Assembly (NCBI GenBank): GCA_900543605.1 | Contig: UQSK01000053.1 | Coordinates: 1 to 9,748, forward strand | Direction: 5' to 3' | Origin: an uncultured Collinsella sp. | GTDB taxonomy: Bacteria > Actinomycetota > Coriobacteriia > Coriobacteriales > Coriobacteriaceae | DNA: 9,748 bases | Shown: piece by piece, positions 1-5,775 of the stretch | How positions within the stretch are numbered: the first letter of the stretch is position 1 | How the letters are laid out: the number at the start of each line of letters is the position of its first letter | Position numbers and translations under genes: made by a program | The notes under the pieces: generated by a model | Databases searched by the model: none | Seen by the model: the letters and a program-made list of their open reading frames with translations, nothing else | What the model was told of the DNA's origin: nothing

Positions 1-8
1 ATTGTCGC

Positions 9-38
9 AGCCCCGACCCGCGGTCACGAGCGGGGGCT
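9..38. other. Possible hairpin at the window edge
   Basis: AGCCCC (9-14) is complementary to GGGGCT (33-38), and CCGC (18-21) can pair with GCGG inside it. No clear T tract follows on either strand, so it is a weak candidate for the terminator of a gene lying off the left edge. The rest of 1-124 shows no gene, RNA or convincing promoter. Confidence 0.3.
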
Positions 39-124
39 CCTGTCGTTTCCGTGCCCTCGGATTGGGTCATAGTGTCTGACGTATGCTCATCCTGAGGGGC
101 AATGTCAGCAACCAAGGCGAAAAC

Positions 125-159
125 AAAAAAGGCCGAAGCACCATCGGGGCTTCGGCCTT
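125..159 (-). terminator. Rho-independent terminator of the toxin-antitoxin operon
   Basis: An 11-bp perfect stem (129-139 with 149-159, AAGGCCGAAGC and its complement) closes a 9-nt loop. Read on the minus strand it is followed by a T6 tract (130-125) and then GTTT. It lies two bases past the toxin stop codon, so it ends the TA transcript. Confidence 0.88.
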
Positions 160-161
160 CA

Positions 162-506
162 TCATCTCAGGGTTCCGTCGTATTCAACCATGGCGGGTCG
201 CTTTGACAGGCGCCCTGCGGCCGTCTTATAGACCTCGGAACGGTCGCGCCGCCCTATTGCCACGATCTCGGCAATCTCAACCGTTCCGTCCTCCCGGATT
301 CGAAAAACCATTCGGAGTCCTGCATTCCGCCATTTGATCTTTTTGCAGCCGGCAAGCTCGCCGTGAAGCGGCGTTCCAATTTCATCAGCGCGCGTCTTTA
401 ATTTCGCGACTGCAATACGGACGAGTCTTCGCTGAGATCCATCTAGTTTTTGATATTCCTTCTCGACGTCTCGGTTCAAAAAGCCGACGACAAAATGCCC
501 ACTCAT
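162..506 (-). CDS. RelE/ParE-family toxin of a type II toxin-antitoxin module
   Basis: This 114-residue protein looks like a RelE-superfamily toxin, a group that usually blocks translation by cutting ribosome-bound mRNA. An N-terminal helical part (residues 12-45, VEKEYQKLDGSQRRLVR...) leads into the core strands LAGCKKIKWR and LRMVFRI (51-70), with basic residues K55, K56, R60 and R65 of the kind used for RNA contact. The C-terminal strand IVAIGRRDRSEVY (81-93) is the family's typical ending. Residues 94-114 form a longer basic tail than usual. Its ATG overlaps the antitoxin stop by 4 nt (ATGA at 506-503), so the two are translationally coupled; GAGGA lies about 9 nt upstream. A strong terminator follows the stop. 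The call as a toxin partner is firm; RelE versus HigB/ParE target is not resolved by eye. Confidence 0.85.
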   Translation of the reverse strand: MSGHFVVGFLNRDVEKEYQKLDGSQRRLVRIAVAKLKTRADEIGTPLHGELAGCKKIKWRNAGLRMVFRIREDGTVEIAEIVAIGRRDRSEVYKTAAGRLSKRPAMVEYDGTLR

Positions 507-853
507 TCGAAAAGATCCTCATCGGGGATCGCGTCCGGATCCATCGATTCAAACTCCGCGAGCTCCTCGGTAGTTAGGGCGTCCTCAAACGGAACAAATT
601 CATGCGGACCATGCTTGACTCGATCCGCAGCGATGCGATTTATCTCAAGTTCGTGCAGATACTGCAGCGCGCCGTACATTTCCTCATAGGCGGCATAGTC
701 GATAATCACGGTATCGATATCGTTATGATCGGCAATGAACTGTGGTGCGCGTTTTGCGCGTTTACGAATGGCAGATAAAGACTTGCTTGCTTCGGTAGCC
801 GAAACAACCTGGTCTTTTGTAAACACCGGTTTTTCCAGAACAAGTGGGGACAT
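503..853 (-). CDS. Phd/YefM-like antitoxin
   Basis: This 116-residue antitoxin should bind its own operator through its N-terminus and neutralise the toxin with its C-terminus. The N-terminal block (residues 11-60) has the Phd/YefM pattern: a VVSATEASKSLSAIRKRA helix, then FIADHNDIDTVIIDYAAYEEMY, matching the fold in which a helix is followed by a strand and the YxxYxxL-like segment. Residues 84-116 are acidic (FESMDPDAIPDEDLFE), as expected of a toxin-neutralising tail. The start at 853 is chosen because an ideal TGGAGG (864-859) sits 5 nt before it; a longer frame from 901 would begin inside the operator palindrome and lacks a ribosome site. Codon use is more AT-rich than the neighbours, consistent with horizontal acquisition. 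Confidence 0.85.
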   Translation of the reverse strand: MSPLVLEKPVFTKDQVVSATEASKSLSAIRKRAKRAPQFIADHNDIDTVIIDYAAYEEMYGALQYLHELEINRIAADRVKHGPHEFVPFEDALTTEELAEFESMDPDAIPDEDLFE

Positions 854-872
854 TTTGACCTCCAAAAAATAA

Positions 873-914
873 TCTGGATTATATTTCAAAGTATACTTCA
901 AAATATAATCCAGA
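873..914. promoter_or_regulatory. 42-bp palindromic operator over the toxin-antitoxin promoter
   Basis: TCTGGATTATATTT (873-886) is the exact complement of 901-914, and the centre AAGTATACTT (889-898) is a perfect palindrome on the same axis at 893.5. Only positions 887-888 and 899-900 break symmetry. A TATAAT (883-878, minus strand) inside the left arm is a good -10 and puts transcription about 18 nt before the antitoxin ATG; no good -35 is visible. Three symmetric blocks suggest binding of several antitoxin dimers, the usual autorepression of TA operons. Confidence 0.82.
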
Positions 915-937
915 CTTTTATTCGAAAGAAAAAAGCC

Positions 938-1951
938 CTATCGATTCTCGATGCTGCCGATATTCTTGAGCTCGATGGAGATGAGGCCGTTGGGCTCGTT
1001 GACGAACTCGATGTACTCGGAGTTCGAACCCATCTCGGCCGGGAAGCTGATCTCGATGCCCGTATCGGTACGAATCTTATGATTGCGCACCGCCGCGCGC
1101 TCGACCTGCTTGCGCTCCACGGGAACGCGCTCGGGAACTTTCTCCTCGGTCAGTGCCGCGCGCACACTCTCCTTGATGACCGGCTCGTCCTCAAAGACCT
1201 CATCGACGATATCCCAAGGCGGCAGCTCCTCGTCATCCTCAACCTTCTCGGCAACGGCAGCCTTAACCTTAGCGAGCGCTACAGCCGTGTTGGCACCGTG
1301 CTCCTCGGCGACTTCCTCGACCACGCGCGTCACGGTGTCGATGACCTCCTTGCCCGACACGCCCGTGTCGCACTGCAGCAGGCCGTCGGGGATAAGCATA
1401 CGGTCCTCGCCGGCAATCTTGCGCTTCTTGTCCACATAGCCGATCTCCATGGTGCTCGCGCGCACGATGGCATAGCTTGGCACCTTTTGCGAGGGGTTTG
1501 GCAGAATAGCGTAATGGCGCGCGATGTCGTTGCGAACCTCCCCCTCCTCGCGGCCCACCTCGTGCATAAAAGCCTGCTTGGAGCCCAGCAGCATAACGGC
1601 AAACCAGCGGGCATCCTCATCGTCGTCAAAATCGGCCACGAGCACGTCGGTAGACTCGGCTTTCTCGGCTTTGGTGAGCTCGGAAGAGATAAACTCCGCA
1701 ATCTGCTGAGACAGGTCCACGAACTCGCGCTCGCCAAAGAAATAGCCCTTGAGCTCGCCGCCAAACGCAGAGTTCTCGGCAAACGTGGCGCGTTTGTTGT
1801 CGGCCGAGGTGCGTGCACGGCGCAGATGCGTGGTTATGAAATTGCGCACGGTACGGCTTTCGGTATCGAGCTCGCGCTGGCTCATGACGTTGACGGCAGA
1901 GTCAAAGTCCAGGATATGCAGAATCGCGTGATTGATTTTCATATACGGCAT
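938..1951 (-). CDS. ndpA: 37-kDa nucleoid-associated protein, NdpA/YejK family
   Basis: The 337-residue product matches the NA37 (NdpA/YejK) family in length (E. coli YejK is about 335 residues) and layout. It opens with KINHAILHILDF, has the conserved middle FGGELKGYFFGEREFVDLSQ (about 63-82), then DARWFAVMLLGSKQAFMHEV and YAIVRASTMEIGYVDKKRKI. Family members associate with nucleoid DNA; their exact role is poorly known. Residues 210-285 are rich in Glu, Val and Lys and probably helical. The start is uncertain between 1951 and 1942: the second ATG has GGA 9 nt upstream, while the first has it adjacent, so the protein may be three residues shorter. A T6 tract (934-929) lies just past the stop but only a 5-bp stem precedes it, so termination there is weak. 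It is not obviously in an operon with either neighbour. Confidence 0.86.
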   Translation of the reverse strand: MPYMKINHAILHILDFDSAVNVMSQRELDTESRTVRNFITTHLRRARTSADNKRATFAENSAFGGELKGYFFGEREFVDLSQQIAEFISSELTKAEKAESTDVLVADFDDDEDARWFAVMLLGSKQAFMHEVGREEGEVRNDIARHYAILPNPSQKVPSYAIVRASTMEIGYVDKKRKIAGEDRMLIPDGLLQCDTGVSGKEVIDTVTRVVEEVAEEHGANTAVALAKVKAAVAEKVEDDEELPPWDIVDEVFEDEPVIKESVRAALTEEKVPERVPVERKQVERAAVRNHKIRTDTGIEISFPAEMGSNSEYIEFVNEPNGLISIELKNIGSIENR

Positions 1952-1971
1952 TCCGTTCTAGATCGATTTTG

Positions 1972-1986
1972 GCACGAACCAGTATA
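1972..1986 (-). promoter_or_regulatory. Possible promoter -10 for the ndpA-like gene
   Basis: On the minus strand TATACT (1986-1981) is a five-of-six match to the -10 consensus and lies about 30-40 nt before the start codon. The region 17 bp upstream is GC-rich with no recognisable -35, so this is a tentative call. Confidence 0.32.
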
Positions 1987-2017
1987 GCGGTCGAGCCCGC
2001 CCCAGGCGCATCGAAGA

Positions 2018-2050
2018 TTGGTGCATCGGGGACAGGTTACTTTGCACCAA
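2018..2050 (+). repeat. 33-nt hairpin repeat, copy 1 (REP-like)
   Basis: Perfect 8-bp arms TTGGTGCA (2018-2025) and TGCACCAA (2043-2050) enclose a 17-nt loop containing GGGGACAGGTTACTT. A second copy with five differences lies in the opposite orientation at 3244-3276, on the other side of the DUF2974 gene. This copy ends 3 nt beyond that gene's stop codon. The hairpin-plus-conserved-loop form resembles REP elements that RAYT/Y1 transposases act on, but no transposase is in the window. Confidence 0.75.
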
Positions 2051-2053
2051 TGG

Positions 2054-3214
2054 TTAGCGCAGGAGCTCGGACTGCCAGGCCTCGAGTTGTTCTGCCAGAC
2101 TCTTACCGGCAGCGGACATGTCGATCTGAGGGCGTTTGGGCAGCAGTGCACATCTAAGGATTGCCGCGATGGTCTGCGAAACAAAACGGCGCGTATCCTT
2201 GTCAAAGCCTTGCGCAGCCTGGAGCATCACGGGCAGGCTCTCGCGCAGATTCCCAGCGATATCCGCAAACCGCTCAGCACCCGTTGCCTCAAACACGGAG
2301 AACAACGCATCTACAAAACGCTCGCGCTCGCTAGGCGACACTGCGAGCAGCATCTCGCGAATGGAACCATCAACGTATCGAGCACCGGCGGACAGGCGCT
2401 CACAGTACACGAAGTCGCGACCATCAACCACCCAGCTAAAGGGATTGTGCTGCAGCAGGCTGAACTCGGTACTCTCAACGATGGCATAGTCCTCCTGTGT
2501 CTCGAACATCATGCCAAAGATCGACGACCGAGGTAGCGTCTTGTCGATTCGACCGGAAAGATCGGCAAAGGCATTGCCGTTCAGAAACTCCTCGACGAAG
2601 CCCGGACCATCATGGGAATACGCCCGTTCGATTCGCGCACGGGTGACATCGGAGCACATCGCCGCACCGTACACCGCAAGGTTTCCACCCTTGGAATGAC
2701 CTCCGCACAAAAGCGGCCCGTCAATCGCATCCGCCGCCTCGTCCACATAACACGCCGCGGATTCCTGAGCCGGCACAGGATACCGGAACGCCATGTTAAA
2801 GTCCTCTTTCCAGCCCACAATCGTGCTGTCGGTCCCCCGGAAGGAAAGATAGCTAAACCCCGCCGGAAACCGGAACGCCATGGCTGCAAACTGCTCCGTC
2901 ATCGCAACATCGTTCACGGCGCGATAGCCGCAAATGTGCACACCGCGGTATCTGGGATTTGCTGCCACCGCCTCCAGCAGGGCGCGGCTACCCTCCGGGT
3001 TCCACAGGTCGCCAATCATGGACTTGTAACACTCGGCGCGCAGCAGCTCGCGCACATCAAGCCCCTGCCAGCCCTCAAGCTCTGGCATGTCCTGCGGCAG
3101 GCGCAAATACGACAACCAGGCAAAGACCAGACTGTCCACCGCGCAGAACGGCCGTTCCTCAAACGGATCAAACGCCGTCTGGGCATAGGTCAAATAATTA
3201 GGCGAATCCGACAT
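2054..3214 (-). CDS. DUF2974 (Mbeg1-like) alpha/beta-hydrolase-fold protein
   Basis: This 386-residue protein carries the features of the DUF2974/Mbeg1-like family, lipase-related proteins of unknown substrate found mainly in Gram-positive gut bacteria. The nucleophile elbow is CGGHSKGGNLAVYGA (170-184) with Ser174. Upstream is the family block SFRGTDSTIVGWKEDFNMAF (124-143), and the conserved SHDGPGF (200-206) and LLQHNPFSWVV (253-263) supply possible His/Asp partners. There is no signal peptide, so it is probably cytoplasmic. The start at 3214 is preceded by GGGAGGG; the reading frame stays open upstream but that part runs through a repeat and the ldh terminator. The gene sits alone between two inverted copies of a 33-nt hairpin repeat, with ldh's terminator beyond one of them, so it may be an inserted cassette. 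Family assignment is good; function is unknown. Confidence 0.83.
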   Translation of the reverse strand: MSDSPNYLTYAQTAFDPFEERPFCAVDSLVFAWLSYLRLPQDMPELEGWQGLDVRELLRAECYKSMIGDLWNPEGSRALLEAVAANPRYRGVHICGYRAVNDVAMTEQFAAMAFRFPAGFSYLSFRGTDSTIVGWKEDFNMAFRYPVPAQESAACYVDEAADAIDGPLLCGGHSKGGNLAVYGAAMCSDVTRARIERAYSHDGPGFVEEFLNGNAFADLSGRIDKTLPRSSIFGMMFETQEDYAIVESTEFSLLQHNPFSWVVDGRDFVYCERLSAGARYVDGSIREMLLAVSPSERERFVDALFSVFEATGAERFADIAGNLRESLPVMLQAAQGFDKDTRRFVSQTIAAILRCALLPKRPQIDMSAAGKSLAEQLEAWQSELLR

Positions 3215-3243
3215 GGCCCTCCCATCAACTATGGTGCATTGGG

Positions 3244-3276
3244 GTGGTGCAAAGTAACCTGACCCCCTCGCACCAA
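3244..3276 (-). repeat. 33-nt hairpin repeat, copy 2 (inverted)
   Basis: Read on the minus strand, this matches copy 1 at 28 of 33 positions, including the full CAGGTTACTTTGCACCA segment. Arms are GGTGC and GCACC with a G/T apposition next to the loop, so it still folds. A TGGTGCA direct repeat at 3232-3238 sits next to it. The element lies about 30 nt upstream of the DUF2974 start and touches the T tract of the ldh terminator (3275-3279), so it forms most of the DUF2974 gene's upstream region. Confidence 0.72.
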
Positions 3277-3310
3277 AAAGGCGCCCGGACCGTGTGGCCC
3301 GGACGCCTTT
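3275..3310 (-). terminator. Rho-independent terminator of ldh
   Basis: AAAGGCG (3277-3283) pairs with CGCCTTT (3304-3310), continuing after a mismatch through CCGG/CCGG and CC/GG to a GTGT loop. On the minus strand the hairpin is followed by TTTTT (3279-3275). It lies about 30 nt beyond the ldh stop. Confidence 0.85.
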
Positions 3311-3341
3311 CATTGTAGCCTGTTGCCCAAAAGAGCTTGAT

Positions 3342-4292
3342 TTAGCAGGAGAAGTCGACGCTGTCGATGATGTCCTTGAGGGCCTTTGCGGAGGCGGTGA
3401 GCTCATGCTGCTCGTCATCGTTCAGCGGCACGGGGACGCGGCAGACAACGCCATCGCGGCCGACGACGGTCGGCATGGAGATGGCCAGATCGGACAGGCC
3501 ATACTCGCCCACCATGAGCGAGGAAACGGGCAGAACGGTCTGCTCATCGCGCATGACAGCGGTGCAGATGCGCTTGACGGCCATGGCGACGCCGTAGTAG
3601 GTGGCGTGCTTCTTCTCGATGATGGTGTAGGCGGAGTTCTTGACGTCCTCGGCGATGCGCTTCTCGGCAGCCTCATGCTCCAGGTGGCCGTGAAGCTCGC
3701 AGAAGGTGTTCAGCGGAACGCCAGCAACCTGAGCGCTGGACCAAGCGACAAACTCGGAGTCACCGTGCTCGCCCATGACATAGGCCTGGACATCGCGCGG
3801 GTCAACCTCGACGTGAGCACCAAGCATCTGCTGCAGACGGCCAGTGTCGAGCACGGTGCCGGAGCCGATGACATGGCCCTCGGGCAGGCCGGACATCTTG
3901 ATGGCAGCATAGGTCAGAACATCAACCGGGTTGGAGACGATGAGCAGAATGCCGTCGAAGCCGGACTTCTTAATCTCGGGGATAATGGACTTAAAGATGT
4001 TTACGTTCTTGTTGACCAGGTCCAGGCGGGTCTCACCGGGCTTCTGGGCAGCGCCAGCGGTGACGACGATCATGGCGGCGTCGGCGACATCGGAATAATC
4101 GCCGGCGTAGATCTTCATCGGCTCGGCAAACGTCATGCCGTGCGCGATATCCAGAGCCTCACCCTCGGCGCGGTTCTTGTCCACGTCGATGAGGACCATC
4201 TCGGAGAACAGACCACTCTGCATCAGTGCGAACGCCGAAGACGAACCGACGAAACCGCAGCCGACAATAGCGACCTTCTTCTCGTTAACCAT
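3342..4292 (-). CDS. ldh: L-lactate dehydrogenase
   Basis: The 316-residue enzyme should reduce pyruvate to L-lactate with NADH in the cytoplasm, regenerating NAD+ during fermentation. The N-terminal Rossmann motif GCGFVGS is at 11-17, with acidic D36 ending the second strand (LIDVD), typical of NAD(H) preference. The mobile loop AGAAQKPGETRLDL (79-92) carries Gln83, the residue that separates lactate from malate dehydrogenases (which have Arg), and Arg89. SNPVDV (120-125), the Asp149/Arg152 pair in LDTGRL and catalytic His176 in GEHGDSE complete the active site. Length is normal. The start at 4292 is chosen for GGGAG 6 nt upstream and the MVNEKKVAIVG beginning; a frame from 4370 would start inside leader hairpins. 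It is followed by a good terminator. No Rex operator (TTGTGA-N6-TCACAA type) was found upstream. Confidence 0.95.
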   Translation of the reverse strand: MVNEKKVAIVGCGFVGSSSAFALMQSGLFSEMVLIDVDKNRAEGEALDIAHGMTFAEPMKIYAGDYSDVADAAMIVVTAGAAQKPGETRLDLVNKNVNIFKSIIPEIKKSGFDGILLIVSNPVDVLTYAAIKMSGLPEGHVIGSGTVLDTGRLQQMLGAHVEVDPRDVQAYVMGEHGDSEFVAWSSAQVAGVPLNTFCELHGHLEHEAAEKRIAEDVKNSAYTIIEKKHATYYGVAMAVKRICTAVMRDEQTVLPVSSLMVGEYGLSDLAISMPTVVGRDGVVCRVPVPLNDDEQHELTASAKALKDIIDSVDFSC

Positions 4293-4317
4293 TAGAAACT
4301 CCCATCTCTCTCCACAA

Positions 4318-4387
4318 ACAAGCCGCCCGGGAACGACCCGAGCGGCTTGTCGTAATCCCAATACATCCAATCGGGACTTTGATTATG
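4318..4387 (-). promoter_or_regulatory. ldh promoter candidate and leader with two tandem hairpins
   Basis: On the minus strand CATAAT (4387-4382) is a five-of-six -10 match without a good -35, which would start transcription near 4375. The leader then holds a hairpin of 9 pairs including two G-U pairs (4378-4370 with 4362-4354), followed directly by a strong one with a 9-bp stem ACAAGCCGC/GCGGCTTGT (4318-4326 with 4342-4350) extended by CGGG/CCCG. The second ends 25 nt before the ldh ATG. Only TTGTTTG follows it, so it is at most a weak terminator. Confidence 0.45.
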
Positions 4388-4453
4388 CTCCTATTCGCAG
4401 CCAAAAATCGACCGTTTACCGAAATTGTTTGCAGAATTCGTAAAATAACTGCA

Positions 4454-4486
4454 CGAAATCGGTTTCGAGCTATTGACGAGTCGAAA
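4454..4486. other. Overlapping small inverted repeats after the aminotransferase
   Basis: Three blocks, CGAAA (4454-4458), TTTCGA (4463-4468) and TCGAAA (4481-4486), allow two mutually exclusive short hairpins just past the aminotransferase stop. There is no T tract, so a terminator call is weak. The surrounding 4390-4490 stretch is clearly more AT-rich than the genes and holds nothing else I can name. Confidence 0.25.
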
Positions 4487-4493
4487 TAGGTTT

Positions 4494-5657
4494 CTAATAC
4501 AGGCCCGCCTCGCGAATGGCCTCGACAGCCAAAGCGATCTGATCGGGCGGCAGGACCAGTGCCATACGCACGTGCCCCTCGCCCGAAGGGCCAAAGCTCG
4601 CGCCCGGCGTCACCACAACGCCGGCCTTCTCCATAAGCTCCTCGCAAAACGCCATGGAATCGGTGCGACCACCGGGAAGCTTGGCCCACACAAACATAGA
4701 GCCATGCGCGTTGGGACGCTCCCAGCCCAGACCCTCAAGACCGTCGCACAGGGCATCGCGGCGCTCCTGGTACTTCAGACGCTGCGCCTCGACCTCATCG
4801 CGCGGACCGTTCAGGCAGGCGATAGCAGCCTTCTGGATCGGGAAGAACATACCAAAGTCGATCTGGCCGCGCAGCTTGGCAAAGGCCGAGACCACATCCT
4901 CGCGACCGACCAAAAAGCCGATGCGGGCACCGGTGACGTTAAACGACTTGGAAAGCGAGAAGAACTCCACGCCCACCTCGAGCGCACCGGGATACTGCAA
5001 GAAGCTGCCGCACGGCTCGCCGTCGAACACGATGTCGGAGTACGCGTTGTCATGAACGATCAACAAATCATGCTCGCGGGCAAAGGCGATAATCTCCTCG
5101 TAGACCTCGGGCGTGCCCACCGAGCCGACCGGGTTCGCGGGCAGCGACACGATCATATACTTGGCACGATCGGCCACCTCGGGATCGATGGCCGCCACAT
5201 AGGGCAGGTAATTGTGCTCGGCAACCAACGGATAGTATTCGAGCTTGGCATCGGCGATCTTGGCACCCGCCTCAAAGACCGGGTAGCACGGATCGGGAAC
5301 CAGAATGGTGTCACCCGGATCGAGCAGGGCCAGTCCCAAATGGCCCACGCCCTCCTGCGTGCCGTTGCACGACTGCACCATAGACGGCGTAATGTCCGAA
5401 ACGCCAAAGCGACGCTCATAGTAATCGCACACGGCCTGCTTGAGTTCGGGCAGGTCGCGCAGGGCATACTTCCACATCTCGGGATCTTGGGCTGCCCGCG
5501 TGAGCGCCTCGACCACATGGTCGTACGGCTTAAAGTCGGGCGTGCCCACGCTCATGTTGTAAATGGTCTTGCCCTGAGCCTTCAGCGCGAGAAGCTTGTT
5601 GTTGAGCGAGGCGAAGACCTCCGCGCCAAAGCGGTCGAGACGCTGCGATGCCTGCAT
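4494..5657 (-). CDS. Class I/II PLP-dependent aminotransferase
   Basis: The 387-residue protein is a fold-type I aminotransferase of the aspartate/LL-diaminopimelate aminotransferase group. The PLP lysine is Lys237 in SLSKSFNVTGARIGF (234-248). Asn175 in PANPVG, Asp203 and Tyr206 in HDNAYSD, and Arg364 in HVRMAL are the expected cofactor and carboxylate contacts. The N-terminal SVGTPDFKPYDHVVEAL (36-52) is the usual substrate-loop segment. Most relatives read NNPTG where this has ANPVG, so I do not assign a substrate; candidates are LL-diaminopimelate, aspartate or alanine. The start at 5657 is chosen for AAAGG 7 nt upstream; 30 more codons are open in frame but would be translated through the leader hairpin. 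It follows nadE with a 118-nt gap that holds a terminator-like hairpin, so expression may depend on read-through or attenuation. Confidence 0.9.
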   Translation of the reverse strand: MQASQRLDRFGAEVFASLNNKLLALKAQGKTIYNMSVGTPDFKPYDHVVEALTRAAQDPEMWKYALRDLPELKQAVCDYYERRFGVSDITPSMVQSCNGTQEGVGHLGLALLDPGDTILVPDPCYPVFEAGAKIADAKLEYYPLVAEHNYLPYVAAIDPEVADRAKYMIVSLPANPVGSVGTPEVYEEIIAFAREHDLLIVHDNAYSDIVFDGEPCGSFLQYPGALEVGVEFFSLSKSFNVTGARIGFLVGREDVVSAFAKLRGQIDFGMFFPIQKAAIACLNGPRDEVEAQRLKYQERRDALCDGLEGLGWERPNAHGSMFVWAKLPGGRTDSMAFCEELMEKAGVVVTPGASFGPSGEGHVRMALVLPPDQIALAVEAIREAGLY

Positions 5658-5676
5658 GGTGCCACCTTTCGATATG

Positions 5677-5707
5677 AAAAACGCGGCGCTCCGACAAGAG
5701 CGCCGCG
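5677..5707 (-). terminator. Terminator-like hairpin in the aminotransferase leader
   Basis: A perfect 10-bp GC-rich stem (5682-5691 with 5698-5707, CGCGGCGCTC and its complement) with a 6-nt loop is followed on the minus strand by TTTTT (5681-5677). It could end the nadE transcript, but only 24 nt separate the stem from the aminotransferase ATG, too few for a promoter. It therefore lies inside that gene's 5' leader whatever its source. Confidence 0.78.
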
Positions 5708-5709
5708 CG

Positions 5710-5756
5710 ATACGGGCCATCAGATTGCAAAAGTGTAACGCTTGCAACCCCCGTAT
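5710..5756 (-). promoter_or_regulatory. Nested dyad and possible promoter upstream of the aminotransferase
   Basis: ATACGGG (5710-5716) and CCCGTAT (5750-5756) form an outer stem, and two TTGCAA copies (5725-5730, 5742-5747) form an inner stem around an 11-nt loop. On the minus strand TTGCAA (5747-5742), a 17-bp spacer and TCTGAT (5724-5719) also make a 4/6 plus 4/6 promoter, which would start transcription near 5711, just before the terminator-like hairpin. TTGCAAGCG resembles a LacI-family half-site. Whether this acts as DNA operator or RNA structure cannot be told here. Confidence 0.4.
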
Positions 5757-5775
5757 TGGTTCAATTTAGCCAACC

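Noticed and set aside
1..124. Gene, tRNA or promoter at the left edge
   Set aside because: Only a modest hairpin is visible. There is no cloverleaf, no coding frame with a ribosome site and no convincing -35/-10 pair.
3215..3418. N-terminal extension of the DUF2974 frame by 68 codons
   Set aside because: It would be translated through the 33-nt repeat, the ldh terminator and the end of ldh, and the internal ATG at 3214 has its own GGGAGGG.
4473..5738. A 421-residue plus-strand open frame
   Set aside because: It is antisense to the aminotransferase, which has all its active-site motifs; high-GC codon bias makes such long false frames common. Similar antisense frames over nadE, ldh, the DUF2974 gene and the ndpA-like gene were rejected for the same reason.
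5734..5748. Catabolite-repression (cre) site around TTGCAAGCGTTACA
   Set aside because: The left half and the CG centre fit, but the right half departs from the consensus at several positions. I kept only a mention of a LacI-family half-site.
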